This document shows, one piece after another, positions 7,639 to 17,520 of a DNA stretch of 56,412 nt (its first letter is position 1; each line of letters begins with the position of its first letter). The translations under genes were made by a program, and so were the position numbers. Under the pieces are notes generated by a model that made no database searches, was not told where the DNA came from, and saw only the letters and a program-made list of their open reading frames with translations. This DNA comes from Ferrovum myxofaciens (GTDB taxonomy: Bacteria > Pseudomonadota > Gammaproteobacteria > Burkholderiales > Ferrovaceae). The DNA lies in contig NZ_JPOQ01000009.1 of assembly GCF_000735045.1 (NCBI RefSeq), forward strand, positions 1 through 56,412, read 5' to 3'.

Positions 7639-8303
7639 GTGTCGATCTCGATACGGTGGGGGGCAGGCGTGCTCAGCGTGAGGGTACGCGCCTTGGGCGA
7701 AAGCAGGTTTCCCCCCGGCAGGCTGGCAACCACCACGGTCACCCCGCCCTGATGGAAACTGCCCAGCAAATTTTCCAGCGATTGCCGTTGTTCCTGAGGC
7801 CAGCCATGGTAAAAGTCATCCACCAGTAATAATACCGGATACCCGCTGATGGCCCGGGCGACCATCAAGCGTTGACGGGCATTTTGGGATAACTGCCGGG
7901 CTCGCAGGGAAGACTGGTTTCCCAATCCCACGCGCTGCAGCGCATTCTGCGCCCGGGTCAAGCATTCCGCTTGGGGCAGTCCCTGGATTTCCAGAGGGAG
8001 GGCGACATTGTCCAGCAGGGAATGCCCTTCCAGAAAAACGGGGTCGGGAAAGATCAATCCCATGCGTTGGCGCAAGCGACTGCGCGCCGAGGCCCTCAGT
8101 CGATAAAGGTCCTGTCCATGGAAGGTCAGGGTGCCCGAGGTGGGTTTCTCCAGGCCAGACATCATGCGCAGCAGGGTGGATTTGCCACTGCCCGGGGGAC
8201 CCACCAGATTCAGCCACTCCCCCGCCCCCAGGGACAAGGAGAAGTTCTCGAACAGATTGGGGTGTTCGGGGTAACGTTTGAAAATCTCCTTGAATTCCAT
8301 CAT
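7635..8303 (-). CDS. ftsE: Cell division protein FtsE with degenerate ABC ATPase motifs
   Basis: Position, length (222 residues) and overall sequence identify FtsE, the cytoplasmic ATPase of FtsEX. The Walker A motif GPPGSGKST (35-43) is intact. Other hallmarks are changed: the Q-loop glutamine is Pro86 (FPD for FQD), the ABC signature is LSQNA (138-142) rather than LSGGE/Q, Walker B is LLLVDD with Asp163 where the catalytic Glu should be, the following PTG is YHG, and the H-loop His is Leu195 (ASLPGG for ATHD). The frame is open throughout, with no stop or frameshift. It may bind ATP but hydrolyse it poorly. It begins by ATGA overlap with the ftsY stop. Confidence 0.88.
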   Translation of the reverse strand: MMEFKEIFKRYPEHPNLFENFSLSLGAGEWLNLVGPPGSGKSTLLRMMSGLEKPTSGTLTFHGQDLYRLRASARSRLRQRMGLIFPDPVFLEGHSLLDNVALPLEIQGLPQAECLTRAQNALQRVGLGNQSSLRARQLSQNARQRLMVARAISGYPVLLLVDDFYHGWPQEQRQSLENLLGSFHQGGVTVVVASLPGGNLLSPKARTLTLSTPAPHRIEIDT

Positions 8304-9256
8304 TCGATCAGGGCATCCACATAGGCATCCGCGCTAAAGATATCCAGATCTTCCGGTCCTTCGCCCACGCCCAGAAAACAGACGGGAATGGGCCGTTCAC
8401 CGGCAATGGCCGCAATAACCCCCCCCCGTGCGGTGCCGTCCAGTTTGGTGATGATCAGACCGGTTAATTGAAGGGCATCGTCAAAGGCTTTAACCTGGGT
8501 CAGGGCATTTTGACCGGTATTGGCATCGAGGACCAGCAGGATTTCGTGGGGGGCGGTGGGGTCGGCTTTGGTCACCACCCGTTTGACCTTCCGAATCTCA
8601 TCCATCAGGTGTAATTGGGTGGGTAGCCGTCCCGCCGTATCCGCCAGGACGATATCGATGCCCCGCGCGCGCGCAGCCTGGATGGCATCGAAGATGACCG
8701 CCGCCGAGTCTCCCTTTTCCTGAGTGATGACGGGCACATGGTGGCGTTCACCCCAGGCCACCAATTGAGCCACGGCGGCGGCGCGAAAGGTATCTCCGGC
8801 GGCCAGCAGCACCTTTTTATCCTGATTCAGGAAATATTGGGCCAGTTTGCCGATGCTGGTGGTTTTTCCGGCGCCATTGACTCCCACGAACAGAATGACT
8901 TGAGGACCCTCTGCCGGCGGCGGGGACAAGGACCGCTCCAGAGGGCGCAGAAGCGCCATCAGTTCACCCTTGAGCAGAGGTTTCAAGGCGTTCCCCTCTT
9001 CGATGCGCTGCCGCCGCGCTTCTTGTTGCAGGGCGTGAATCAGGCGCCGGCTGGTGGAAACCCCCACGTCGGCAAGGATCAGGGTCTCTTCCAGGGTTTC
9101 AAACCACTGGTCGTCCAGTTTTCGCCCGAACAAACCAGAGAGCCCCTGCTGCAATTTATCCCGACTCCCCCGCAATCCTGCCTTGAGACGACCCAACCAG
9201 GAAGGTGACGGGGAGGGAGAAATGTCCTGGGGGGCTTTTTTGAACAGACCAAACAT
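8300..9256 (-). CDS. ftsY: Signal recognition particle receptor FtsY
   Basis: FtsY is the membrane-associated GTPase that docks Ffh-ribosome complexes. The 318-residue protein has a short N-terminal A region, an N domain from about 20, and a G domain with GVNGAGKTTSIGKLA, DTFRAAA, DTAGRLPT and TKLDGTARGG motifs, ending in the membrane-interacting helix region. It is much shorter than E. coli FtsY (497) because the acidic A domain is nearly absent, which is common outside enterics. First gene of ftsY-ftsE-ftsX-rpoH; divergent from rsmD. Confidence 0.96.
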   Translation of the reverse strand: MFGLFKKAPQDISPSPSPSWLGRLKAGLRGSRDKLQQGLSGLFGRKLDDQWFETLEETLILADVGVSTSRRLIHALQQEARRQRIEEGNALKPLLKGELMALLRPLERSLSPPPAEGPQVILFVGVNGAGKTTSIGKLAQYFLNQDKKVLLAAGDTFRAAAVAQLVAWGERHHVPVITQEKGDSAAVIFDAIQAARARGIDIVLADTAGRLPTQLHLMDEIRKVKRVVTKADPTAPHEILLVLDANTGQNALTQVKAFDDALQLTGLIITKLDGTARGGVIAAIAGERPIPVCFLGVGEGPEDLDIFSADAYVDALIE

Positions 9257-9303
9257 TGGACAATAGCCATCTGACGGAAAAACAAAAGAGGATTTTACCC
9301 CAA

Positions 9304-9840
9304 ATGAAAGGAGAAGTTCGGATTATCGGGGGGCAGTGGCGGGGTCGACGGCTGGCATTTCATGACCGTCCCGGACTGCGTCCAACCCCCGCTCGAGGCA
9401 GGGAAACCCTGTTCAACTGGCTAGGACAATCCCTGGTGGGATGGCACTGCCTGGATTTGTTCGCGGGCAGCGGTGCCCTGGGCTTTGAAGCAGCCTCCCG
9501 GGGGGCTGCGCAGGTGGTGCTGGTGGAGCAGGATCGGTTGGCCTGCGTGGCCCTGCGTGCCAATGCCCAACGTTTGGGAGCGGAGGGTGTGACCGTCCGG
9601 CAAGTTCAAGCCCATGAGTGGTTGGAAACCAGTGGGACGACTTATGATCTGATTTTTCTGGACCCGCCCTTTGACAGTGAGGAAATGAGTCGGGTATGGT
9701 CTGCATTGTCCACCCATTTGCGTCCAGGAGGGTGGATTTACTGTGAATCTTCCCGAGGTATGTCAGAATCGGACCTCTGGCGCGAGGTTCGGTGCACGAA
9801 AGTGGGGCAGGCTCGGTTACAATTGTTTCAACGGCGCTGA
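9304..9840 (+). CDS. rsmD: 16S rRNA (guanine966-N2)-methyltransferase RsmD
   Basis: RsmD methylates G966 of 16S rRNA in the 30S subunit using S-adenosylmethionine. The protein has the entry motif VRIIGGQWRGRRL, a SAM-binding glycine motif LDLFAGSGALGFEAASRG, and the catalytic DPPF motif (IFLDPPFDSE). ATG 9304 (178 residues) is preferred because family proteins begin at this motif. An in-frame ATG at 9256 would add 16 unconserved residues and lies only two bases past the ftsY start codon. rsmD-coaD linkage is widely conserved. Confidence 0.92.
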   Translation: MKGEVRIIGGQWRGRRLAFHDRPGLRPTPARGRETLFNWLGQSLVGWHCLDLFAGSGALGFEAASRGAAQVVLVEQDRLACVALRANAQRLGAEGVTVRQVQAHEWLETSGTTYDLIFLDPPFDSEEMSRVWSALSTHLRPGGWIYCESSRGMSESDLWREVRCTKVGQARLQLFQRR

Positions 9841-9844
9841 GTGA

Positions 9845-10662
<818 letters not shown>

Positions 10663-10678
10663 AGGGGAACCGCCGATT

Positions 10679-12451
10679 ATGAAAACCAAGGCACCCAAGG
10701 GTGTGAAACAATGGAAGTTGGGATTTGCACTGGTCCTGTTGGGAGGAGTGTCCGCCCTGGCCCATGGGGAGACGCCGGGGGCGGTGGGGCCGGTTCCGGC
10801 CCCAGCACCGGTCATCGCCACTGCGCCGGTTCCTGAAACCGTTCGTGCACGGCCACTGCCGATTCAGGAATTGACAGCGCGTTGGGTTTACCAGTTGTTA
10901 TTGGCGGAAATCGCTGCCCAGCGTGGTCATCTCGGTCTGGCGACCAAGACCTACCTGGATCTGGCCCGCACCACCAAGGATCCGCGCGTTGCCCGTCGGG
11001 CTACGGAGGTGGCGTTGTACGCCCATGATTTGCCCGCCGTTCAGACTGCCCTGACGTTATGGTTGAAAGAAGATCCCAAGTCGCCTTCGGCTCGTGAAAC
11101 CCTGGGTGGGCTGATCCTGTCCCAGCCCAATCTGATCGATGCCCTGCCCATTCTGGCTCCGTTGATTGCCGTGGATCGCAGCAGCGCCGGTGATGATTTT
11201 CTGGGTTTGGATGTCGTTCTGGTTCAGCATCCAGACCATGTCCATGCCCTGTCATTGGCGCAACGTTTGACGGAACCCTATCCGGACGTCCCTGAAGGAC
11301 ATTATCTGGTCAGTACGTTGGCGGCCCAGGACGGAAAAATTGACCTGGCGCTGACGGAAATTCGCAAAGCCCTGCAACTTCGTCCCGACTGGGAGATGGG
11401 CGTGGCGCTGGAGGCTCAGCTTCTGCAGAAGAGCGATCCTGCCCAGGCACAGAATCTGTACCAATCCTTTCTTGCCAAGCATCCTGAAGCGCGCGAAGTG
11501 CGCTTGCAATACGCGCGTTTCCTGGTGGAGCAGAAGGACTACGCCGGGGGGCAACGGGAATTCCAAACCCTGCTGCAGGCCGATCCAGGTCAACCGGATT
11601 TATTGCTGGCCGTGGGGTTACTGGATATGCAGTTGAAGGATTATCCCACCGCCGAGGAAAAATTCAAAAAGGTTCTGGCGGGAGAATACCGCGATCCTGA
11701 CCGGGTCCGGTTTTATCTGGGACAGGCCGAAGAGGAACAGCACCATTGGGAACAGGCCATTCAGTGGTACGAGGCCATTTCCTCCGGGGAGCAGCATCCC
11801 CTGGCCCAGATCCGGGTGGCCTTGATCCTGGCGCAGCAGGGGCAGACCCAGAAAGCTCTGGATATGCTGAGCCGTATGCCCGCCCCTTCTTCTGAACGGT
11901 TAGAGCAGAGAACTTTGGCGCAGGAACAGATTCAGCGCGATGCCGGCGATGATCAAGGCGCTTTCGATACCCTCAGCCAGGCTCTGGCCACCCTGCCGGA
12001 TTCCACCGACCTGTTGTATGAGCGGGCCATCGTGGCAGACAAGTTGAATCGGTTCGATGTTCTGGAAAAAGATTTGCGCCGCGTGATTGCCCTGCGTCCG
12101 GACTATGCCCATGCCTATAATGCGCTGGGGTATAGCATGGCCGAACGCAACATACGTCTTGACGAGGCAGGCGACCTGATCCGCAAGGCGCTGTCCCTTT
12201 CTCCCGACGATCCGTTCATCATCGACAGTTTGGGCTGGGTGCAATACCGTGAAGGACATTTCCATGAATCCGTGGATACGCTGAAACGCGCCTTTGCCGC
12301 CGATCCTGACCCGGAAATTGCTTCCCATCTGGGAGAGGCGCTCTGGGCTTCAGGAGATCAGACCGATGCCCGTCAAATCTGGGAAAGCACCCTCAAGGAT
12401 CATCCGGATAATGCAGCATTGCTGGCGACTGTCCATCGCTTCCTGCATTGA
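10679..12451 (+). CDS. Exported tetratricopeptide-repeat protein
   Basis: The 590-residue protein starts with a probable signal peptide (basic KTKAPKGVKQWK, then the hydrophobic LGFALVLLGGVSALA with a cleavage-like AHGE). The rest is a series of TPR units; clear ones include the segment with LRPDWEMGVALEAQLL and, near the C-terminus, VALRPDYAHAYNALGYSMAE and SLSPDDPFIIDSLGWVQYRE. TPR superhelices mediate protein-protein contacts; in betaproteobacteria this gene regularly precedes lolB and ispE, suggesting an outer-membrane or envelope role, but no function is shown. ATG 10679 is chosen because it starts the signal peptide and follows an AAGGGGA ribosome site. It is separated from lolB by 10 bases. 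Confidence 0.88.
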   Translation: MKTKAPKGVKQWKLGFALVLLGGVSALAHGETPGAVGPVPAPAPVIATAPVPETVRARPLPIQELTARWVYQLLLAEIAAQRGHLGLATKTYLDLARTTKDPRVARRATEVALYAHDLPAVQTALTLWLKEDPKSPSARETLGGLILSQPNLIDALPILAPLIAVDRSSAGDDFLGLDVVLVQHPDHVHALSLAQRLTEPYPDVPEGHYLVSTLAAQDGKIDLALTEIRKALQLRPDWEMGVALEAQLLQKSDPAQAQNLYQSFLAKHPEAREVRLQYARFLVEQKDYAGGQREFQTLLQADPGQPDLLLAVGLLDMQLKDYPTAEEKFKKVLAGEYRDPDRVRFYLGQAEEEQHHWEQAIQWYEAISSGEQHPLAQIRVALILAQQGQTQKALDMLSRMPAPSSERLEQRTLAQEQIQRDAGDDQGAFDTLSQALATLPDSTDLLYERAIVADKLNRFDVLEKDLRRVIALRPDYAHAYNALGYSMAERNIRLDEAGDLIRKALSLSPDDPFIIDSLGWVQYREGHFHESVDTLKRAFAADPDPEIASHLGEALWASGDQTDARQIWESTLKDHPDNAALLATVHRFLH

Positions 12452-12461
12452 CGTGAGTGTC

Positions 12462-13052
12462 ATGAAAAAGGGGACGTGGACGGTTCTTTGGTGCGCGCTC
12501 TCCCTTTTGAGTGGTTGCGCTCTGTGGAGTCCCGGTCCCCAAGGGGATTTGACTCTGGGACAAGGCACGGTGCAGAGTTGGCGACTGGAAGGGCGCATCG
12601 CCGTGCGGCAACCGACGGGGAGCGAGAGCGGCCAGTTGGAATGGCAGTTGCGCGGAGGGATGGAACAGCACCTGGAGTTGCGTTCGCCTCTGGGTACCAC
12701 CGTAGCCCTGGTGGACAGTTCCCCCTTGCAAACCCATTTGATCCTGTCGGATCATCGTGACTATCGTGCCGGCGATCCTGAAACGTTGACACAAACCGTT
12801 CTGGGGTATGCCCTGCCCCTGCAAGGGTTGCCCTGGTGGTTGCGCGGCCAGGCGGATCCCGGTTTGCCCGCCCAGGTCGAACGGGATGCCGAGCATCATC
12901 CACAGCGCCTGTCCCAGCAGGGTTGGGTCATGACCTACGCCGACTGGCGTGCCGTGGGCGGTGAATGGTTGCCGGGGACGATTCGCTTGGTGCGGGAGGA
13001 TTTGCAGATCCGGATCAAGGTTGATCACTGGGTGCTGGAACAGAAGGAATGA
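12462..13052 (+). CDS. lolB: Outer-membrane lipoprotein insertion protein LolB
   Basis: LolB receives lipoproteins from the periplasmic carrier LolA and inserts them in the outer membrane. The 196-residue precursor has a short signal peptide ending in the lipobox LLSGC (Cys19), so it is itself lipidated. The mature part has the LolB-type segments WRLEGRIAVRQ and the late DWRAVGGEWLPGTIRL. Length matches E. coli LolB (207). ATG 12462 begins the signal peptide. It overlaps ispE by ATGA. Confidence 0.92.
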   Translation: MKKGTWTVLWCALSLLSGCALWSPGPQGDLTLGQGTVQSWRLEGRIAVRQPTGSESGQLEWQLRGGMEQHLELRSPLGTTVALVDSSPLQTHLILSDHRDYRAGDPETLTQTVLGYALPLQGLPWWLRGQADPGLPAQVERDAEHHPQRLSQQGWVMTYADWRAVGGEWLPGTIRLVREDLQIRIKVDHWVLEQKE

Positions 13053-13906
13053 ACGGGGGCCGAAAAAGCGAAGGAGCCTGGTGGCAGGCACCCGCGCCTG
13101 CCAAACTCAATCTTTTCCTGAAAGTCACAGGACGGCGTGCGGACGGCTACCACACCTTGCAGACGCTCTTCACTTTTCTGGATTTTGGGGATACGCTCGA
13201 CTGTGAAGTGCTGGATTCGGGGCGGATCGAGCGGGCGGAAATGATTCCAGGAGTCCCCGAAGTTCAGGATCTGACCCTGAAAGCGGCGCGACTGTTGCAG
13301 GAACAGGCCGGCGTGAGATTGGGCGCACGGCTGCGTTTGCACAAGCGTATTCCCATTGGCGGCGGGTTGGGTGGCGGTAGTTCGGATGCGGCGACAACCT
13401 TGCTGGTTTTGAATCAACTTTGGGGAATTCATTGGGCACGTGCCCGTCTGGCCCGTCTGGGGCTTGAATTAGGCGCGGATGTGCCGGTTTTTATCGGCGG
13501 AGAAAGTGCATTGGCGGAGGGGGTGGGGGAAGCCTTGGCGCCGGTGCCGGTGCCGGAACGCTGGTACGTCATTGGCGTGCCGGGCGTTTCCGTGTCGACC
13601 CAGGCCGTGTTCTCCTCTCCGGATTTGACAAGAAACTCATTACCCGTCAAAATACGGGACTTTTCTGGAAGGAAGATCGGCAACGATCTGGAGCCTGTGG
13701 TCCGGCGTATGCACCCTGAAGTGGCGCGTTTGCTGGATTGGATGGGGGAATTTGGAGTTGCCCGGATGAGTGGGTCAGGCGGTTGCTGTTTTCTGGATTT
13801 TTTGACCTGCCACGAGGCAAACCAGGTGTTGAAGAGGTTCCCTCCGGAGTATCGGGGTTTTGTGGCACGCGGACGACAAGGTCATCCGTTGTGCACGACA
13901 GGGTAG
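13049..13906 (+). CDS. ispE: 4-(cytidine 5'-diphospho)-2-C-methyl-D-erythritol kinase
   Basis: IspE phosphorylates CDP-methylerythritol in the non-mevalonate isoprenoid pathway. The 285-residue GHMP kinase has the start motif APAKLNLFLKVTGRRADGYH, the ATP-binding PIGGGLGGGSSDAATTL motif near 100-116, and the C-terminal glycine motif RMSGSGGCCF. It overlaps lolB by four bases and is followed 6 bases later by tRNA-Gln, so the tRNA is probably cut out of this operon transcript. Confidence 0.96.
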   Translation: MNGGRKSEGAWWQAPAPAKLNLFLKVTGRRADGYHTLQTLFTFLDFGDTLDCEVLDSGRIERAEMIPGVPEVQDLTLKAARLLQEQAGVRLGARLRLHKRIPIGGGLGGGSSDAATTLLVLNQLWGIHWARARLARLGLELGADVPVFIGGESALAEGVGEALAPVPVPERWYVIGVPGVSVSTQAVFSSPDLTRNSLPVKIRDFSGRKIGNDLEPVVRRMHPEVARLLDWMGEFGVARMSGSGGCCFLDFLTCHEANQVLKRFPPEYRGFVARGRQGHPLCTTG

Positions 13907-13912
13907 TGCTGC

Positions 13913-13987
13913 AGGGGAGTCGCCAAGTGGTAAGGCACCGGATTTTGATTCCGGCATTCGTAGGTTCGATCCCTACCTCCCCTGCCA
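13913..13987 (+). tRNA. tRNA-Gln (anticodon UUG)
   Basis: 75 nt including an encoded CCA. Acceptor stem AGGGGAG/CTCCCCT, D arm GCC...GGC, anticodon stem CCGGA/TCCGG around loop TTTTGAT (anticodon TTG), T arm with TTCGATC, and discriminator G73. The first acceptor pair is A1-U72 instead of the U1-A72 usual for bacterial tRNA-Gln. It lies between ispE and prs as in other betaproteobacteria, with no visible promoter of its own. Confidence 0.97.
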
Positions 13988-14022
13988 TCCATTCAGTTTA
14001 GCCGTCGTTTGTCAGGAGTTTC

Positions 14023-14973
14023 ATGTCTTCTACCGATTTGATGGTGTTTACCGGCACCGCCAATCCCAAACTCGCAAGCGAAGTCGCGGCTTACCTCAAC
14101 ATTTCCGTGGGGCGTGCCACCGTGGGGCGCTTCAGCGATGGAGAGGTCATGGTGGAAATCCTCGAAAATGTGCGGGGACGGGATTGTTTCATTCTCCAGT
14201 CCACTTCTGCACCCACCAACGACCATTTGATGGAAATCATGGTGATGTGTGATGCGTTGAAGCGTGCCTCCGCAGCCAGGATCACGGCGGCCATTCCCTA
14301 TTTTGGTTATGCCCGTCAGGATCGGCGCCCCCGTTCGGCCCGGGTGGCCATTTCGGCCAAGGTGGTGGCGAACATGCTGCAAGGCGCAGGCGTGGATCGG
14401 GTATTGACCATGGATTTGCATTCTGATCAGATTCAGGGTTTTTTTGATATACCCGTGGACAACGTGTATTCCACGCCGCTTTTGCTGGGGGATATCTGGC
14501 GTGCCGGTTATCAGGGTCTGACCGTGGTTTCTCCCGATGTGGGCGGAGTGGTACGTGCCCGGGCCTTGGCCAAACGTCTGGAAGCGGATCTCGTCATCAT
14601 CGACAAACGTCGTCCCAAACCCAACGTGGCTCAGGTCATGAATGTAATTGGCGATGTGGCGGGGCGGACCTGCATCATTCTGGATGACATGGTGGATACG
14701 GCCAATACACTGTGCGCCGGAGCGCAGGCCCTCAAGACCCATGGGGCGGAGCGGGTCCTGGCCTATATTACCCACCCGGTTTTGTCGGGCGGTGCCGCCC
14801 AGAGGATCGACGAGTCTGCTCTGGATGAAGTGGTGGTGACAGATACCATTCCTCTGGTGGGCGCTTCTCTCGCCTGCAAAAAAATTCGCCAGATCGGCAT
14901 CGCAGAACTCATGGCAGAAACCATGCGCCGAATCAGCGATGAGGATTCGGTCAGTTCCCTGTTTATGGAATGA
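14023..14973 (+). CDS. prs: Ribose-phosphate pyrophosphokinase (PRPP synthetase)
   Basis: Prs makes 5-phosphoribosyl-1-pyrophosphate from ribose 5-phosphate and ATP for purine, pyrimidine, His, Trp and NAD synthesis. The 316-residue class I enzyme carries [12 protein letters not shown], the flexible-loop motif [10 protein letters not shown], the metal-binding [15 protein letters not shown] segment and the PRPP-binding [10 protein letters not shown] near 220. Length is typical (315). An AGGAG site precedes the ATG. The product feeds pyrE at 38.9 kb. Confidence 0.97.
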   Translation: MSSTDLMVFTGTANPKLASEVAAYLNISVGRATVGRFSDGEVMVEILENVRGRDCFILQSTSAPTNDHLMEIMVMCDALKRASAARITAAIPYFGYARQDRRPRSARVAISAKVVANMLQGAGVDRVLTMDLHSDQIQGFFDIPVDNVYSTPLLLGDIWRAGYQGLTVVSPDVGGVVRARALAKRLEADLVIIDKRRPKPNVAQVMNVIGDVAGRTCIILDDMVDTANTLCAGAQALKTHGAERVLAYITHPVLSGGAAQRIDESALDEVVVTDTIPLVGASLACKKIRQIGIAELMAETMRRISDEDSVSSLFME

Positions 14974-15042
14974 TATTTTTGTACGTCCCTCCGGCTGGTC
15001 GCGGTCGGGGGTTTTAAACACTCAATCACTAAAGGACGAATC

Positions 15043-15708
15043 ATGGAAATTACGATTACACATCGCACTGCGCAGGGCACCGGAGCGAGCCGCCGCCTGC
15101 GCCGGGCCGGCCGGGTACCCGGTATTTTATACGGGGATAACCAGGAAGCACTGGTTATCGAGTTCGATCATAACGAACTTTTTCACAAGTTGCGTCAGGA
15201 AGCCTTTCATTCTTCCGTGATTTCCCTCGATCTGGACGGGAAGTCCCATCCGGCCTTATTGCGCGATGTTCAAAGACACCCATTCAAATCCCTGATCCTG
15301 CATGTGGATTTTCAACGGGTGGATGTGAATCGCAAGTTGCACACCAAGGTTCCGCTCCACTTCATCAACGGCGATAACTCTCCAGGGGTCAAGCAGTCCG
15401 GGGCCATCATCAGCCATATCCTGACGGAAATCGAAGTTCTTTGTTTGCCGGGCGATTTGCCTGAGTACATCGAAGTGGATCTGCATGATCTGACGGTGGC
15501 TCATCCTTTCCATCTGGCTGATCTGAAAGCGCCGGCTGGCATCGAATTTGCCGCCCTCCATAAAGGCGAAAACCCTGCGGTGGTGGCGGCGGTTCTACCC
15601 CGTGCAGCCCGTGCCGAGGAAGATCTGGTGCCGGCAGTGTCGGTGGCGGATGTTCCCGCCATCAGCCAGAAAGCGCCTGCCGATGCCGCCAAGGGAGCAA
15701 AGAAGTAA
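15043..15708 (+). CDS. rplY: 50S ribosomal protein L25, Ctc form
   Basis: L25 binds 5S rRNA in the large subunit. At 221 residues this is the long general-stress (CTC) form: an N-terminal L25 domain (about 1-92; TGASRRLRRAGRVPGILYG) plus a C-terminal TL5 beta domain (about 93-190) and a low-complexity Ala/Lys tail. E. coli L25 lacks the C-terminal part. The order prs-rplY-pth-ychF is widely conserved. AAAGGA lies ahead of the ATG. Confidence 0.96.
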   Translation: MEITITHRTAQGTGASRRLRRAGRVPGILYGDNQEALVIEFDHNELFHKLRQEAFHSSVISLDLDGKSHPALLRDVQRHPFKSLILHVDFQRVDVNRKLHTKVPLHFINGDNSPGVKQSGAIISHILTEIEVLCLPGDLPEYIEVDLHDLTVAHPFHLADLKAPAGIEFAALHKGENPAVVAAVLPRAARAEEDLVPAVSVADVPAISQKAPADAAKGAKK

Positions 15709-15749
15709 GCGCCGTCTCTTTATTAACCGGCATGAATGGGTGAGGGAAG

Positions 15750-16331
15750 GTGCCCATCCGTCTGATCGTTGGGTTGGGAAATCCGGGGGCGGCCTATGAG
15801 GACACTCGCCATAATGCCGGGGTTTGGGGAATCGAAGCCCTGGCCCGGCAATGGCGTCTGGATTGGCGCCGCGAATCCCGCTTCCAGGGGCGGATGGCCA
15901 AGGTTGAAAATCCTTTTTCCAGTTGGTTGCTGTGTCCTGAAACCTTCATGAATTTGAGTGGGCGGTCGGTGGCCGCCCTGGCCAATTTCTATCGGATCGA
16001 AGTGCCGGAAATTCTGGTGCTGCACGATGAACTGGACCTGCCCCCTGGGGTGGCCCGCTTGAAACAAGGCGGAGGGTCCGGGGGACACAATGGATTGAAG
16101 GATCTCATCATTCAGTTGGGGCGTCCCGACTTCTGGCGTCTGCGCATCGGTATCGGTCATCCCGGACAGCGCCAACCGGTGGCGGACTATGTTTTGCACC
16201 GTCCCTCGAGAGAGGAGCAGGCTGCCATCGAGCAGGCTCTGGAACGTGGCCTGTCTGTTCTTCCTTTGGTGATGACGGGGCAATTTCACCCGGCCATGAA
16301 CGAGTTGCATAAACCGCTGCCCCCTCCTTGA
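15750..16331 (+). CDS. pth: Peptidyl-tRNA hydrolase
   Basis: Pth releases tRNAs from peptidyl-tRNA dropped off stalled ribosomes. The 193-residue protein has VGLGNPG near the start, the catalytic His in DTRHNAG (about 17-23), the PETFMNLSG motif, and LHDELDLPPG followed by GGSGGHNGLKDL. Start is GTG 15750, immediately before the conserved PIRLIVGLGNPG, with a GAGGGAAG ribosome site just upstream. Confidence 0.96.
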   Translation: MPIRLIVGLGNPGAAYEDTRHNAGVWGIEALARQWRLDWRRESRFQGRMAKVENPFSSWLLCPETFMNLSGRSVAALANFYRIEVPEILVLHDELDLPPGVARLKQGGGSGGHNGLKDLIIQLGRPDFWRLRIGIGHPGQRQPVADYVLHRPSREEQAAIEQALERGLSVLPLVMTGQFHPAMNELHKPLPPP

Positions 16332-16343
16332 GGAGTATGGAAT

Positions 16344-17435
16344 ATGAGTTTGAAATGCGGGATCGTTGGATTACCCAACGTGGGGAAGTCGACCTTGTTC
16401 AACGCCCTGACCAAGGCGGGAATCGCCGCCGAGAATTACCCCTTTTGTACCATCGAGCCCAATGTGGGCGTCGTGGAGGTTCCGGACCCTCGTCTGGTGG
16501 CCTTGGCAGACATTGTTCGTCCTGAACGGGTGGTGCCTGCCGTCACCGAGTTCGTGGATATCGCGGGATTGGTGGCGGGGGCCTCGAAGGGGGAAGGTTT
16601 GGGGAACCAGTTTCTGGCCAATATCCGGGAAACCGATGCCATTGCCCATGTGGTGCGGTGCTTTGAAGATTCCAACGTGATTCATGTGGCGGGACGGGTG
16701 TCGCCTCTGGAGGATATCGATACCATCGATACCGAGTTGGCCCTGGCCGACCTTTCCACCGTGGAAAAGGCTTTGGTTCGAACCCAGAAAATGGCCCGTG
16801 CCGGGGATAAGGAGGCCATACAGTTACAGGGGTTGCTGACGCAGGTGGAGGCACGATTGAATCAGGGACATGCGGTACGGGCCCAGGGATTAGACGAGGA
16901 TCAGTTGCAAGCCCTGAAACCTCTGTGCCTGATGACGGCCAAGCCCCTCCTGTATGTGGCCAATGTGCTGGAGGACGGATTTGCCCATAATCCGCTCCTG
17001 GCGCAGGTGGAGGAGCGTGCCCGGCGCGAGGGCGCCTGGGTTGTGCCGGTATGCGCGGCGCTTGAAGCCCAGATGGTGGATTTGGAACCAGAGGACAAAA
17101 CCTTGTTTCTGGCGGATATGGGAATTGAAGAGCCCGGATTGGATCGGTTGATTCGGGCGGCCTACCGTTGTCTTGGACTGGAAACCTATTTTACGGCGGG
17201 CGTCAAGGAAGTGCGGGCCTGGACCATTCCGGTGGGAACCACCGCGCCGCGAGCCGCTGCAGTCATTCATAACGATTTTGAGCGGGGTTTCATTCGCGCC
17301 GAAGTGATTTCCTATCCGGATTTTATTGCCTGTCGGGGTGAAACCGGGGCCAGGGAAGCCGGGAAAATGCGTCTCGAGGGTAAAGACTACCGGGTGCAGG
17401 ATGGGGATGTCATGCACTTCAGATTCAATGTGTGA
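16344..17435 (+). CDS. ychF: Ribosome-binding Obg-family ATPase YchF
   Basis: YchF (OLA1 homologue) is an Obg-family P-loop protein that prefers ATP and acts in translation and stress responses. The 363-residue protein starts with [19 protein letters not shown], has the switch segment [21 protein letters not shown], a coiled-coil insertion around 130-200 and a C-terminal TGS domain ending in the conserved [20 protein letters not shown]. Full length for the family, and it closes the conserved prs-rplY-pth-ychF block. Confidence 0.97.
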   Translation: MSLKCGIVGLPNVGKSTLFNALTKAGIAAENYPFCTIEPNVGVVEVPDPRLVALADIVRPERVVPAVTEFVDIAGLVAGASKGEGLGNQFLANIRETDAIAHVVRCFEDSNVIHVAGRVSPLEDIDTIDTELALADLSTVEKALVRTQKMARAGDKEAIQLQGLLTQVEARLNQGHAVRAQGLDEDQLQALKPLCLMTAKPLLYVANVLEDGFAHNPLLAQVEERARREGAWVVPVCAALEAQMVDLEPEDKTLFLADMGIEEPGLDRLIRAAYRCLGLETYFTAGVKEVRAWTIPVGTTAPRAAAVIHNDFERGFIRAEVISYPDFIACRGETGAREAGKMRLEGKDYRVQDGDVMHFRFNV

Positions 17436-17520
17436 TTCATCTCTGTATTGTAATGAAACAGTTGGGACCTGGATTTTAGAGTAGGATGAAAGGTGTTTCT
17501 GGTGGGTGATATTCCCATCA

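Noticed and set aside
14974-15042. Possible small RNA or attenuator in the prs-rplY spacer
   Set aside because: The 69-base spacer has a GC-rich centre but no convincing self-complementary stem or T-run.
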